38,101 nt of DNA from Bacillus sp. AFS098217 (GCF_002551815.1 NZ_NVPR01000030.1:31518-69618); one strand, 5' to 3'. Shown: positions 1 through 7,736, counted from the stretch's first letter. A program made the numbers and translations. The notes: generated by a model from the letters alone, not told the origin.

Positions 1-45
1 CTTTTTATTCTGCATAGCAGAGATTTAGATGTCGAAAAACTTTCT
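1..45 (-). repeat. Truncated bcr1-like dispersed repeat (copy 1)
   Basis: The first 45 bases, read on the minus strand, match the 5' part of the longer repeats at 36108 and 37948: a TTTTTCGACAT block followed by CTGCTATGCAGAAT. The rest of the copy lies outside the window. The family resembles the roughly 155-bp bcr1 element of the Bacillus cereus group; that name is from memory, the repetition is seen. Confidence 0.6.
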
Positions 46-65
46 CACACTAGTAAATACTATCA

Positions 66-228
66 TGAAGTGAAACTTTAATCAGTGGTGGGTCTTCATC
101 TCCACTGATTATTAGCCCTCACTAATCAGGCTTCTACTGGCAATTTCCCTCCCACCTAACTTTCTTTACTTTCACTGAACTTTGAGGTGAGAATAGGCGT
201 ATTACTGCCCGCAAATAGCAGGATAAAA
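66..228 (+). repeat. Dispersed hairpin repeat, family B (copy 1)
   Basis: This is the longest copy of a second repeat family. It begins with AGTGAAACTTTAATCAGTGG, forms a hairpin with CCACTGAT, continues with ATTAGCCCTCACTAATC, and ends in GCAGGATAAA. Shorter copies lie at 3453, 5193 (minus) and 28691. It is non-coding and sits next to a bcr1-like remnant. The family is probably one of the Bacillus cereus repeats; I do not assign a number. Confidence 0.6.
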
Positions 229-248
229 AAGATGTGCATAACACACCT
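224..248 (-). terminator. Terminator of the small membrane protein gene
   Basis: On the minus strand AGGTGTG pairs with GCACATCT (one G-U pair) and is followed by a run of T. It directly follows the stop codon at 249, closing the XRE/membrane protein operon. Confidence 0.5.
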
Positions 249-722
249 TTAAGCAATTTTATTTCGATACAAAGACACATGAAACACTGTCATTTGAATA
301 AAGAGAATAAAAAACACAATATAGAGTGGATATCCTGGGATATATAGGTTCACTACAGGAGAAAAGGTCAAGAATCCAATCGCACAAGGTAATACATACA
401 ACAATGAAATAAATGTTGTACGACATGCCTTCTCAGTAATTCCTTTCTCACGCTCATCTTCTTGCGGGAATAATAAAGGATACATCCAAAATGATAGAGA
501 CTTATATTTTTTCTTTTGAATTTTATAGAAAACAGTTGATACAACAGCTACAGTCACCATTAATAAGAACGGTATTATGTTTATTGATACTTCAAATGGC
601 ACTCTCTTATTTTGAATAATATTTGCAAGTTCCATAACAGCATAATAAAGTTCAATAAACATCCAACAAGCTAATCCAACATACAATACATTCACTACAT
701 AAGAAAAAGCAATTCTATTCAT
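249..722 (-). CDS. Small multi-pass membrane protein paired with an XRE regulator
   Basis: A 157-residue protein with four hydrophobic segments near residues 9-27, 44-66, 105-123 and 128-150, separated by a charged loop (KIQKKKYKS and a PQEDEREKG stretch). It is an integral membrane protein of unknown function. GGAGGGG lies 7 bases before the ATG, inside the 3' end of the XRE gene, and the two genes overlap by 8 bases, so they are translationally coupled. Pairs of a small XRE regulator and a small membrane protein are common in Bacillus, and the regulator usually controls the pair. No catalytic motif is visible. The reading frame is certain; the function is not. Confidence 0.85.
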   Translation of the reverse strand: MNRIAFSYVVNVLYVGLACWMFIELYYAVMELANIIQNKRVPFEVSINIIPFLLMVTVAVVSTVFYKIQKKKYKSLSFWMYPLLFPQEDEREKGITEKACRTTFISLLYVLPCAIGFLTFSPVVNLYIPGYPLYIVFFILFIQMTVFHVSLYRNKIA

Positions 723-933
723 TTTCTTTCCCCTCCTTATTTAAAACAAATACATCTTCCATCTTTAACTCAAACACATCACAAATCGTTAATGCCAACA
801 ATAATGATGGAACGTAATCGCCCTTTTCAATCGCCGCAATGGTCTGCCGTGTGACACCAACCTTTTCAGCCAATACGCTTTGCGTAAAGTTAAAGCGAGC
901 TCTTAGCTCCTTCACTCTATTGCAAATGGTCAA
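715..933 (-). CDS. Small XRE-family DNA-binding regulator
   Basis: A 72-residue protein that is essentially one helix-turn-helix of the Cro/CI (XRE) type: NRVKELRARFNFTQSVLAEK, then VGVTRQTIAAIEKGDYVPS and a third-helix region ending LTICDVFELKMEDVF. It resembles the compact YozG-like regulators. I place the start at a TTG preceded by AGAGGTGG with good spacing. A GTG three codons upstream (942) would overlap that ribosome site. It probably represses its own operon with the membrane protein downstream. A possible promoter lies at about 950-985 on this strand (TTGAGT, 17 bases, TAGCAT). Confidence 0.9.
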   Translation of the reverse strand: MTICNRVKELRARFNFTQSVLAEKVGVTRQTIAAIEKGDYVPSLLLALTICDVFELKMEDVFVLNKEGKENE

Positions 934-1009
934 TTTTACCACCTCTTACTTTTCATTGTATGCTAAACTTTACAAAATGTATACTCAACTTAACATTATA
1001 TGTATAAAA

Positions 1010-1040
1010 AAACCAACTTTACTGCATGTAAAGTTGGTTT
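1010..1040 (-). terminator. Terminator of the 3D-domain protein gene
   Basis: A perfect 13-bp stem, AAACCAACTTTAC with its complement, and a 5-base loop. On the minus strand it is followed by TTTTTTT. It lies just after the stop codon at 1045. Confidence 0.85.
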
Positions 1041-1044
1041 TAGT

Positions 1045-2268
1045 TTAATTTAAAATTGTAACTTTAACGCTTCTTACACCCCAAATACTAGATGCAGCTG
1101 CATTTGGCATTAACACATCGATTTTATGACCTTTAATAGCTCCACCAGTATCTCCTGCAATTGCTTCACCGTATCCGTCAACATATACACGGGATCCTAG
1201 CGGGATAACACTTGGATCAACGGCAATTAACTTCATACCAGGGTTTGCAGTTAAATCATGCCCCTGTCTAGAATAAACTCGATCCCCAGCTTTACCACCA
1301 TTTTCAGACGGATCAGCTGTATAAGCAGTTGCCGTTACATAAATTTCACGACCACCTTTAGCTGGTTGTGGATTCGGTGCTGGCTTATCATCAGCTTGCT
1401 TAGGAGCTGGTGCTGCTGGTTTAGCCGCTTGTGCTTTTGCTAGAGCTTCTCTCTCAGCTTTTGCGTCTGCTTCAGCTTTTGCACGTGCTTCTGCTGCTAA
1501 TCTTGCAGCCTCTTGCTCACGAGCAATCGTGTCTTGTACTGCTTTCATATCTGATTCAATTTTTGCTTTTTCTTGTGCAGCTAAATTGATTTGACTTGCA
1601 ATTTCATTATACTTCGCTTGAACCAATTGTAAATTTTCTTGGCGTTTTTTCAAGTTTTCTTGTAAATCAGTTTGTGCTTTCGCTAATTTTTGTTTATCTC
1701 CTACTAAAGACGCTTCTTTTTCGTCAATTGCTTTCTTATCTTCTTCAATTTGACGAAGGTCTTGTTCTTGCAATCGTAAGATTTCTTTATCTGCATCTAA
1801 GATTGTAGATACTGCAGTCATACGTTGTAAGAAATCAGCAAAGTTCTTTGAATCTACAACAACTTCCATTACTAAACTTGTATTTGAGGTATTTTGAACA
1901 GAAACCATACGTTTTTTCATAATGTCTTTACGAGCAAGTACTTTATCTTCTAAAACGATAATCTCTTTCTTTTTTTGCTCAATCTGCTTATGTGTTTCAT
2001 CAATTTTCTTCTGAAGAGCAGTTTGATCCTCTTTATTCTTTGTAATTGTATCATTTAAATTATGTAGTTCGCTTTCAATTCCTTGAATTTCTTTATTAAC
2101 AGCTTGCTTCTCTTGTTCTTTCTTTTGAATATCATTGTTATTCTGCTGCAATTGCTGTTGCATGTTGTTTAATTTCTCGTCGTTTGACTCAGCTTTTACA
2201 GCGACTGTACTAGAAAGACCAATAATTCCTGCTAATACTAGACTACTGATTCGCTTAAAATAGTTCAT
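1045..2268 (-). CDS. Secreted coiled-coil/3D-domain cell-wall hydrolase, YocH-like
   Basis: A 407-residue exported protein. The signal peptide MNYFKRISSLVLAGIIGLSS ends at an AxA-type site (VKA|ES, about residue 27). Residues 28-260 are almost entirely coiled coil rich in Q, E and K, like the N-terminal regulatory part of CwlO/PcsB-type hydrolases. An Ala/Pro/Lys linker follows (about 265-305). Residues 308-407 are a 3D domain, with the three conserved aspartates in AVDPS, IAGDTGG and KIDVL. In B. subtilis YocH and relatives this fold (double-psi beta barrel, MltA-like) acts on peptidoglycan. The start has AAGGGAG upstream. An exact WalR-type box lies about 40 bp upstream, which fits a cell-wall maintenance role under WalRK. 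Single-gene unit with its own terminator. Confidence 0.92.
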   Translation of the reverse strand: MNYFKRISSLVLAGIIGLSSTVAVKAESNDEKLNNMQQQLQQNNNDIQKKEQEKQAVNKEIQGIESELHNLNDTITKNKEDQTALQKKIDETHKQIEQKKKEIIVLEDKVLARKDIMKKRMVSVQNTSNTSLVMEVVVDSKNFADFLQRMTAVSTILDADKEILRLQEQDLRQIEEDKKAIDEKEASLVGDKQKLAKAQTDLQENLKKRQENLQLVQAKYNEIASQINLAAQEKAKIESDMKAVQDTIAREQEAARLAAEARAKAEADAKAEREALAKAQAAKPAAPAPKQADDKPAPNPQPAKGGREIYVTATAYTADPSENGGKAGDRVYSRQGHDLTANPGMKLIAVDPSVIPLGSRVYVDGYGEAIAGDTGGAIKGHKIDVLMPNAAASSIWGVRSVKVTILN

Positions 2269-2290
2269 AATCCGACTCCCTTCTCATACA

Positions 2291-2296
2291 GTTATA
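2291..2296 (-). promoter_or_regulatory. Candidate -10 of the 3D-protein promoter
   Basis: TATAAC on the minus strand, 10 bases downstream of the WalR-type box. No good -35 is present and the box occupies that position, as expected of an activator-dependent promoter. Confidence 0.4.
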
Positions 2297-2306
2297 CATG
2301 ATTTAT

Positions 2307-2323
2307 TTTACAGTTTGTTTACA
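2307..2323 (-). promoter_or_regulatory. WalR (YycF) box
   Basis: On the minus strand the sequence is TGTAAA, five bases (CAAAC), TGTAAA. This is an exact match to the WalR consensus TGTWAH-N5-TGTWAH. It sits at the -35 region of the gene for a YocH-like 3D protein, and yocH is a classic WalR target in B. subtilis (established knowledge). Binding here is inferred. Confidence 0.7.
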
Positions 2324-2487
2324 AACTCATTAAATACAGTTTATTTTTCATAAAAATAAAAGAAAATTATAAAAAAAACGTAATAGATTCTTAAATATTT
2401 AACAATTCCTATATTTATAATTTATAAAAAATGCTAAAATCCAAATATAGAGAAAATAAAAATTCAAAGGCGGTTGGAGCGAATAAC

Positions 2488-3435
2488 ATGTTTACACAAA
2501 CAAAATCCTTGCAAAATAAAATTAGCCAATTAGAAGACCGAATACACGAGTTAGAAGCACAATTAAAGCAAAAGGAGATCGAACAACAAGAAACAATTTC
2601 TTCCATACATAATCATGTACAAAAAGTTGTTCAAGAACATGAGCATGTAAATAGCCAACATCACACACTTCAAAGCTTAATCCAACAATTAAGCGCATGC
2701 TTTCAAAATGTTTCTACAAGTACAACGGACTCGAATGAATTAAATAATGAAATGCTGCAAAAAGAACAAGACCTTATTCAATCTATCGAAGAGATCGTAG
2801 CATGTTCCAATGAAGGAAAAGAATCTGTCCATCGTCTATTAATCGTAATTAATAAATTAGGTGAACAGTCACAACGTACTTCTAATAGTATGAATCATTT
2901 AAGTGAACGCTCTAAAGAAATTGAACAAATCGTTGAAGTTATTCAGAACATCGCTGCCCAAACAAACTTATTAGCACTAAATGCAAGTATTGAAGCTGCT
3001 CGTGCTGGTGAACATGGAAAAGGGTTTGCCGTTGTTGCAAATGAAGTACGTAAATTGGCCGAAAGTACAGCAGAAAGTACTAAAAACATAGGGAATTTAA
3101 CGAAAAAAATCCAGGAAGAAATTGAAAAGGCATATGACAATACAAAAGATAATTTACACTTAGTTGACGAAGGTGTAGAAATGAGTGCTGATACTAACTC
3201 TAGAATTGAAAATATATTAATCATGGTTCAAACATTGCAGACTGGTGCTACAAATGTCATTAAAGCGATTGAAACTCAAAAACTTTGCAATGACGATATA
3301 TTACGTGAATTTACACATACACAACAAATGTTCCAAAAATTAAATACTACTATCATGAAACATATTGATGATGCTGAAAAAGTCGATGTACAATTATCAG
3401 AAAGCATACAAGAGATTGCCTCAACAAAGCAATGA
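2488..3435 (+). CDS. Soluble methyl-accepting chemotaxis-type signalling protein (YfmS-like)
   Basis: A 315-residue protein with no membrane segment. Residues 1-55 are coiled coil ([18 protein letters not shown] onward). The rest is an MCP signalling domain whose hairpin tip is well conserved: [20 protein letters not shown] then [20 protein letters not shown] at about residues 150-190. It should bind CheW and CheA in the cytoplasm, like B. subtilis YfmS. An ATG 19 codons upstream (2431) has no ribosome site, whereas the chosen ATG has GGAG 8 bases upstream. No heme or PAS sensing domain is evident, so the input signal is unknown. Its transcript ends at a repeat-derived terminator. Confidence 0.9.
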   Translation: MFTQTKSLQNKISQLEDRIHELEAQLKQKEIEQQETISSIHNHVQKVVQEHEHVNSQHHTLQSLIQQLSACFQNVSTSTTDSNELNNEMLQKEQDLIQSIEEIVACSNEGKESVHRLLIVINKLGEQSQRTSNSMNHLSERSKEIEQIVEVIQNIAAQTNLLALNASIEAARAGEHGKGFAVVANEVRKLAESTAESTKNIGNLTKKIQEEIEKAYDNTKDNLHLVDEGVEMSADTNSRIENILIMVQTLQTGATNVIKAIETQKLCNDDILREFTHTQQMFQKLNTTIMKHIDDAEKVDVQLSESIQEIASTKQ

Positions 3436-3436
3436 T

Positions 3437-3466
3437 AAAATCCCCTACTTTTTGGTAGGGGATTTT
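3437..3466 (+). terminator. Terminator of the chemotaxis-type gene
   Basis: The perfect stem AAAATCCCCTAC / GTAGGGGATTTT with a 6-base loop overlaps the start of a family B repeat. A third complementary arm at 3471-3479 can compete for the middle arm. Confidence 0.85.
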
Positions 3467-3563
3467 CTTCATCCCCTACTGATTGATTATTAGCTCTCAC
3501 CAATCGTACTTTTGCGTGATAAAAAGAAAAGCCTCTTACTGTTCATATACAGCAGGAAGCCCT
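3453..3563 (+). repeat. Dispersed hairpin repeat, family B (copy 2)
   Basis: It shares GGGGATTTTCTTCATCCCC, then CTGATTGATTATTAGCTCTCACCAATC and a GCAGGA tail with the copies at 66 and 28691, but with more divergence. It lies between the chemotaxis-type gene and a small gene on the other strand. Confidence 0.5.
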
Positions 3564-3567
3564 CTTC

Positions 3568-3771
3568 TCATTCATATACTTTCTTTTCTTGACAATATAA
3601 GCGAATAACATGTGTGTTTGTTCGAAATATATCATGCGTTACACGAATAATAATAAAATTTCTTTTTGTTGTATCATCGTGAAGAAAAATTTGTTCTCCT
3701 TCTTGAAAACGCCAGGTGCTTTCAAAAGTCATAATATGATTCCCGCTTACAGAAAACAATTCATATTGCAT
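3568..3771 (-). CDS. Small hypothetical protein
   Basis: A 67-residue soluble protein (MQYELFSVSGNHIMTFESTW onward) with no signal peptide, membrane segment or motif I recognise. The alternation of charged and hydrophobic residues suggests a small beta-rich fold. AGAAGG lies 8 bases before the ATG, supporting translation. The stop is next to a family B repeat. Its 5' region holds three ATATCGA motifs at exact 21-bp spacing. It follows plcB on the same strand but is separated from it by a terminator. Confidence 0.6.
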   Translation of the reverse strand: MQYELFSVSGNHIMTFESTWRFQEGEQIFLHDDTTKRNFIIIRVTHDIFRTNTHVIRLYCQEKKVYE

Positions 3772-3906
3772 CCCTTGTACCTTCTCTCTACTTACGTTAT
3801 CCTATTATCTTTATATTAAATTTAATGTGTGATTAATTCAATACAATTTAATATTTGTTGAAAAATATTTTCAAAGTTATAACGGAAAACAAATTTTCTT
3901 CAAAAT

Positions 3907-3955
3907 ATATCGAACACAACTCCGAATATATCGACGTTTCGACACAACATATCGA
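3907..3955. promoter_or_regulatory. Three ATATCGA motifs phased at 21 bp
   Basis: ATATCGA occurs at 3907, 3928 and 3949, exactly two helical turns apart, with a TTCGACA (Spo0A-box-like 7-mer) at 3938. They lie in the 260-bp gap between plcB and the small gene starting at 3771. Whether they are operators is inference. Confidence 0.35.
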
Positions 3956-3980
3956 CTCTTCAACAATGAGCGACAAAAAA

Positions 3981-4020
3981 GAGCGTCACATAGTCAAAAA
4001 ATCGACTTATGAGACAGCTC
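3981..4020 (-). terminator. Terminator of plcB
   Basis: On the minus strand GAGCTGTCTCATAAGTC pairs, with small bulges, to GACTATGTGACGCTC and is followed by TTTTTT. It starts 14 bases after the plcB stop. Confidence 0.65.
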
Positions 4021-4034
4021 CTTTATCGTGATAT

Positions 4035-4886
4035 TTAACGATTTACATACGTGTCAAACCAAAGCTGAATATATCCAGCAGTTACACGCTGAGCCTCCAT
4101 TAAACGCTTACCTGTCATTGGTGTAACCTCAGCACGCCATTTATTTGCATAGTCTTGCGATACGGCTGCTTTTACAAACCAATCTTTCGTATTATCATTT
4201 ACAATGCTAGGGAAATCTTGCTTTGCAGCTACTGCTGATGCATGGATCCAATCTTCAGGATTTGTACCTTTCCAATTCCAATATCCATTTCCATCATTCA
4301 CTTTATAATTATCTTTTATTGTATCCACAAAATTTTCATACTTAGAATGGAAACCTTGTGGATAAGAAAGATTTGTAAAGTTTGCAGCATGCATTGGTTG
4401 ATTCACATCTCCTAAGTAATGAAGAGATAATCCTAAATAGAAGAATGCTTGTTTCATATCTTTATTTTGATAAGACTCACCAGCAAGTTTAAAATATTTT
4501 GCTCCAGTTTCCTTCGCTTGTTTTGCAAATGGAATATATGTTGTTCCATTATCAGGATCATAGAAATGAGAAGCAAATGTACTATTATCATAATAAGGAT
4601 TTTCATAATCGGCAGAATAAATACCATTCTCTAAATCTGTGCGCCATTCATTTAATAATGCTACTTCATCTTGTTTAACGACTGTTGTATTATGAGACAT
4701 AATGTCAATTCCGCGATTTACAATCCATAAATGAGAGTTTACTCCCTCTTTATGTCTATCCTCAGCAGACCAGCGCGGAATAACTCCAACTCCATGCCCT
4801 CCGTCATTTTCATGAGCAAATGCTACATTTTGTAACGGTGCTACTAATGTAATTGCGGCTGCTAAAGCAAGTACTTTCTTTTTCAT
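4035..4886 (-). CDS. plcB: Phosphatidylcholine-preferring phospholipase C (zinc enzyme)
   Basis: A 283-residue secreted enzyme that hydrolyses phosphatidylcholine and related phospholipids to diacylglycerol. The layout is the classic one: signal peptide (MKKKVLALAAAITLVAPLQN, cleaved after about residue 24), a 14-residue propeptide ending VIPR, and a 245-residue mature enzyme beginning WSAEDRHKEGVNSH. The N-terminal Trp and His14 are zinc ligands. Further ligands fall in SLHYLGDVNQPMHAANF and GFHSKYENFVD. Length matches the family exactly. The ribosome site is GGGAGGATTTTAG. A PlcR-like box lies about 125 bp upstream, consistent with its known place in the PlcR regulon. In reference strains the sphingomyelinase gene follows directly; here it is missing. 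Confidence 0.97.
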   Translation of the reverse strand: MKKKVLALAAAITLVAPLQNVAFAHENDGGHGVGVIPRWSAEDRHKEGVNSHLWIVNRGIDIMSHNTTVVKQDEVALLNEWRTDLENGIYSADYENPYYDNSTFASHFYDPDNGTTYIPFAKQAKETGAKYFKLAGESYQNKDMKQAFFYLGLSLHYLGDVNQPMHAANFTNLSYPQGFHSKYENFVDTIKDNYKVNDGNGYWNWKGTNPEDWIHASAVAAKQDFPSIVNDNTKDWFVKAAVSQDYANKWRAEVTPMTGKRLMEAQRVTAGYIQLWFDTYVNR

Positions 4887-5008
4887 CTAAAATCCTCCCT
4901 TTCTAATTTAAGTTATGAAAATATGTAGTTAGGATCCTATAATGTCATTTGGTTAACCTATGATTAGAATATCCCACCTTTCAAGAAAATTCTATTAATA
5001 AATTGAAA

Positions 5009-5024
5009 TATGCGAATTTTCATA
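5009..5024 (-). promoter_or_regulatory. PlcR-like box upstream of plcB
   Basis: TATGCGAATTTTCATA matches the PlcR consensus TATGNANNNNTNCATA at all but one defined position. It lies 123 bp from the plcB start codon, and plcB is an established PlcR target. Confidence 0.7.
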
Positions 5025-5132
5025 TCATTATAATTCTATATACTGTAAATGTAATGAATGACAAAATGCTCTTCATTGTAATAAACGATTGTTACTATCA
5101 TGCAAATGAATCTCTAAAATATTGTAAAAAAT

Positions 5133-5165
5133 AAAAGCAATCAGACGCTTACTCTGATTGCTTTT
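5133..5165 (-). terminator. Terminator downstream of bdhA
   Basis: A perfect 13-bp stem, AAAAGCAATCAGA and complement, with a 7-base loop. On the minus strand it ends in TTTTATTTTTT. It is 90 bases past the bdhA stop, beyond a repeat remnant. Confidence 0.75.
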
Positions 5166-5192
5166 ATTCCTTTTCTAAAAAAAGGCTACTTT

Positions 5193-5254
5193 TTTCTATT
5201 TATCCCGCAATAACGTGCAGGAAGACCCCCACTGATTAAAGTTTCACTTTATAT
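5193..5254 (-). repeat. Family B repeat with internal deletion (copy 3)
   Basis: On the minus strand it starts AAAGTGAAACTTTAATCAGT like copy 1, continues GGGGGTCTTC, then jumps to the family's distal end (GCGGGATAA). The middle present in copies 1 and 4 is missing. It lies directly after the bdhA stop codon. Confidence 0.55.
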
Positions 5255-5255
5255 A

Positions 5256-6308
5256 TTATTTAGGTGAAACAAGAATTTTTACTTGCGTTTTATCTTTTAC
5301 AAGTGCTTCAAATCCTTCTTCTACAACTTGATCCACTGTAATTTTTTTCGTAATTAATTTCTCTGCTTGAATTTGACCAGAGCTAATTAATTTAATAACG
5401 GCTGGGAAGATGTGGCGATATCCAAGTATACCAATAACTTCTTTTTCTTTTAATACTAAGTTATTTGGAGTGATTGTCGCGTCTTTTTCCCATACGCTGA
5501 CAATTACAGTTTGTCCTTCAAAGCTTGTACTTTCAATTGCTTGACGAAGTACAACTTCAACACCTGTTACTTCAAAGCTAACGTTTACACCTAAACCATT
5601 TGTTACGTTACGGATTTCTGCTAGTACATCTTGTGTTGCTGGATTTAATACGTAATCAGCACCTGCTATTTTTGCTAACTCTTGACGTTCTTTAGAAAGT
5701 TCAACTGCAATAATAGGAGTTGCTCCTGCTGCTTTTGCTGCTTGGATTACAAGAAGTCCAATTGGTCCACAGCCAAATACAGCTACAGCTTCACCTTCTT
5801 TTAATTTACTTTGGCGTACTGCATGAACTGCAACTGCTGCTGGTTCTACAAGTGCGCCTTGTTCATAAGTCATTTCATCTGGAATATGGTGAACCATATT
5901 TTCTGGTACTACAGTATATTCAGAGAAACCACCGCCTTCTCCACCAAGACCGTGGAAAACAAGTTGTTCACAAACATTATAATGTCCATGTTTACAAGCT
6001 TCACATTTACCACAAGAATAAATAGGTTCTACAACAACGCGGTCCCCTATTTTATGAGATGTAACTCCTTCACCAATTTCAACCACTTCACCACTAAACT
6101 CATGACCTAAAATAACAGGTGCTTTCACATGTGTTAGTGGATGTTCTTCTGTTGGAATGAAAATAGGTCCTGCTAAATATTCATGTAAATCTGTTCCACA
6201 GATACCACACCATTTAATTTTGATTTTCACTGCCCCTGGTCGTACAGTTGGTTCTGGAACTTCTTCTACTCGTACATCACGTTGATTATGCCAAAGTAAT
6301 GCTTTCAT
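5256..6308 (-). CDS. bdhA: (R,R)-butanediol dehydrogenase, zinc medium-chain dehydrogenase
   Basis: A 350-residue NAD-dependent alcohol dehydrogenase interconverting acetoin and 2,3-butanediol. Catalytic zinc residues are visible in KWCGICGTDLHEY (Cys37) and LGHEFSGEV (His69, Glu70). A four-cysteine lobe, CGKCEACKHGHYNVC, binds structural zinc. VFGCGPIGLL at about 176 is the Rossmann GxGxxG loop. The N-terminus and the EVTGVEVVLRQAI region closely follow B. subtilis BdhA as I recall it. I choose the second ATG (MKALLWH) because GAGAGGG is 9 bases upstream; the first ATG at 6317 abuts it. The promoter is at 6361-6389, divergent from an MFS gene. Older annotations of such genes as sorbitol or threonine dehydrogenase are an alternative. 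Confidence 0.9.
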   Translation of the reverse strand: MKALLWHNQRDVRVEEVPEPTVRPGAVKIKIKWCGICGTDLHEYLAGPIFIPTEEHPLTHVKAPVILGHEFSGEVVEIGEGVTSHKIGDRVVVEPIYSCGKCEACKHGHYNVCEQLVFHGLGGEGGGFSEYTVVPENMVHHIPDEMTYEQGALVEPAAVAVHAVRQSKLKEGEAVAVFGCGPIGLLVIQAAKAAGATPIIAVELSKERQELAKIAGADYVLNPATQDVLAEIRNVTNGLGVNVSFEVTGVEVVLRQAIESTSFEGQTVIVSVWEKDATITPNNLVLKEKEVIGILGYRHIFPAVIKLISSGQIQAEKLITKKITVDQVVEEGFEALVKDKTQVKILVSPK

Positions 6309-6360
6309 TTTATCCATCCCTCTCTATGTATATACTTAACCTGGTGAAGTTTACAAATCT

Positions 6361-6389
6361 ATCATAGTACTTTTATCCATATATTTCAA
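6361..6389 (-). promoter_or_regulatory. bdhA promoter
   Basis: On the minus strand: TTGAAA, 17-base spacer, TATGAT. A GGTGAA motif recurs at 6341-6346 (plus), 6405-6410 (minus) and 6486-6491 (plus) in this divergent region and may be an operator. Confidence 0.55.
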
Positions 6390-6480
6390 AAAATAAATCC
6401 ATATTTCACCAATTTTTAACAATTATTGTTCGTTCTTTTGTCACTTTATACTTTTTTCCACATCTGTTAATTCAATTTCA

Positions 6481-6510
6481 TTGCAGGTGAAATTCGCATT
6501 ATGCCATAAT
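6481..6510 (+). promoter_or_regulatory. Promoter of the MFS gene at 6534
   Basis: TTGCAG, 18-base spacer, CATAAT, followed within 10 bases by the ribosome site GGAGAGGTG. Confidence 0.5.
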
Positions 6511-6533
6511 AGCATAGGAGAGGTGAATGTCGC

Positions 6534-7688
6534 TTGAAATATTTTATTTATTTTATTGTTATCGTAGCGTTTTTAGATACATTTTCACAATTACCTATTA
6601 TGAGTACTTACGCACAAAGTCTTGGAGGAACGCCTCTTATTATTGGACTTGTTGTGGGCATGTATTCATTTGCCAATATGATCGGTAATATTATTGCCGG
6701 TATATCTGTTGATAAATTTGGGGCAAAAAGAGTACTTTATATAAGTATGGGAATTACAAGTTTCATAGTCTTACTATATACCGTTGTCCAAAGTGGCGAA
6801 CAATTACTTATCGTTCGTTTTCTTCACGGATTTAGTGATGGTTTCTTAATTCCCGCTGCCTTTACATTTCTATCTAAACAAACAAAATCAACAAAACAAG
6901 GAAAGGCAATGGCACTATCTGGTGCAGCTGTCGGAACAGCTGCAATCGTCGGTCCTGCTTTTAGTGGCATTATGAAAGCAACCGCAGGGATACAATGGGT
7001 ATTTATTACAATCTCAGTTTTAATGGTAATTGGTACAATCGTATCCTTGTTCTTATTACCAAATCATATAACAAGAACAGATACATCACGTACACAAATG
7101 ATGAATCAAGAAGATATGATGGGTTTATTAAAATCCGAACCATTATTACAAGCGTACCTTGGCGCATTTACATTAATGTTTTCACAAGGAATTGTCACAT
7201 ATATGTTACCAATGAAAGTGGAAGCACTTGCGCTCAAATCATCTACAACAGGCATGATGATGAGTGTCTTCGGGCTTACAGCAATTATCTTCTTCTTATT
7301 GCCAACAAATCGTATTTTCGATCGCTTTAACCGTTCGAAAATGATGCTGATTGGTATTGCGGTCATGGCATTTGCACTGTCACTACTCGGTCTATTTACA
7401 ACAAAAGGTATGATTTTTATCGTCATGATGATTTACGGAATTGGGTTCGCTATCCTCTTCCCTTCTATTAACGCTTTACTTGTTGAAAATACAACAGAAA
7501 ATAACCGCGGGAAAGCATTTGGACTATTTTATGCATTCTTCTCATTAGGGGTAGTCGCTGGCTCATTTACAATTGGAGCAATCGGTGCATCACCTAGCGC
7601 AAGTTTTGTAATCGGAACAGCATTCTTACTAACCTTTGCTGGAATGATTTATGTTAGAGGAAAAGTGAAAAAGACAATGATGGGTTAA
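6534..7688 (+). CDS. MFS exporter (DHA1-type, 12 transmembrane segments)
   Basis: A 384-residue major facilitator protein with about 12 hydrophobic segments from MKYFIYFIVIVAFLDTFSQL onward. The loop after helix 2 carries the MFS signature as GISVDKFGAKRVLY (about 57-70), and the cytoplasmic hinge lies near residue 190. Close relatives export drugs or sugars; the substrate cannot be read here. The start is a TTG. It is preferred because GGAGAGGTG lies 8 bases upstream and helix 1 is then complete; the next in-frame Met would remove half of helix 1. Divergent from bdhA, so the two may share control. A terminator overlaps the stop. Confidence 0.9.
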   Translation: MKYFIYFIVIVAFLDTFSQLPIMSTYAQSLGGTPLIIGLVVGMYSFANMIGNIIAGISVDKFGAKRVLYISMGITSFIVLLYTVVQSGEQLLIVRFLHGFSDGFLIPAAFTFLSKQTKSTKQGKAMALSGAAVGTAAIVGPAFSGIMKATAGIQWVFITISVLMVIGTIVSLFLLPNHITRTDTSRTQMMNQEDMMGLLKSEPLLQAYLGAFTLMFSQGIVTYMLPMKVEALALKSSTTGMMMSVFGLTAIIFFLLPTNRIFDRFNRSKMMLIGIAVMAFALSLLGLFTTKGMIFIVMMIYGIGFAILFPSINALLVENTTENNRGKAFGLFYAFFSLGVVAGSFTIGAIGASPSASFVIGTAFLLTFAGMIYVRGKVKKTMMG

Positions 7689-7707
7689 ATTCCATCATTG
7701 TCTTTTT
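7668..7707 (+). terminator. Terminator overlapping the MFS stop codon
   Basis: A perfect 16-bp stem, AAAAAGACAATGATGG and complement. The loop contains the TAA stop and the stem ends in TTTTTT. Confidence 0.85.
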
Positions 7708-7736
7708 TATTAGAATACCTATTCACATAATCCATA

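Noticed and set aside
2431-2487. Upstream ATG extending the chemotaxis-type protein by 19 residues
   Set aside because: No ribosome site precedes it, whereas the internal ATG at 2488 has GGAG at good spacing.
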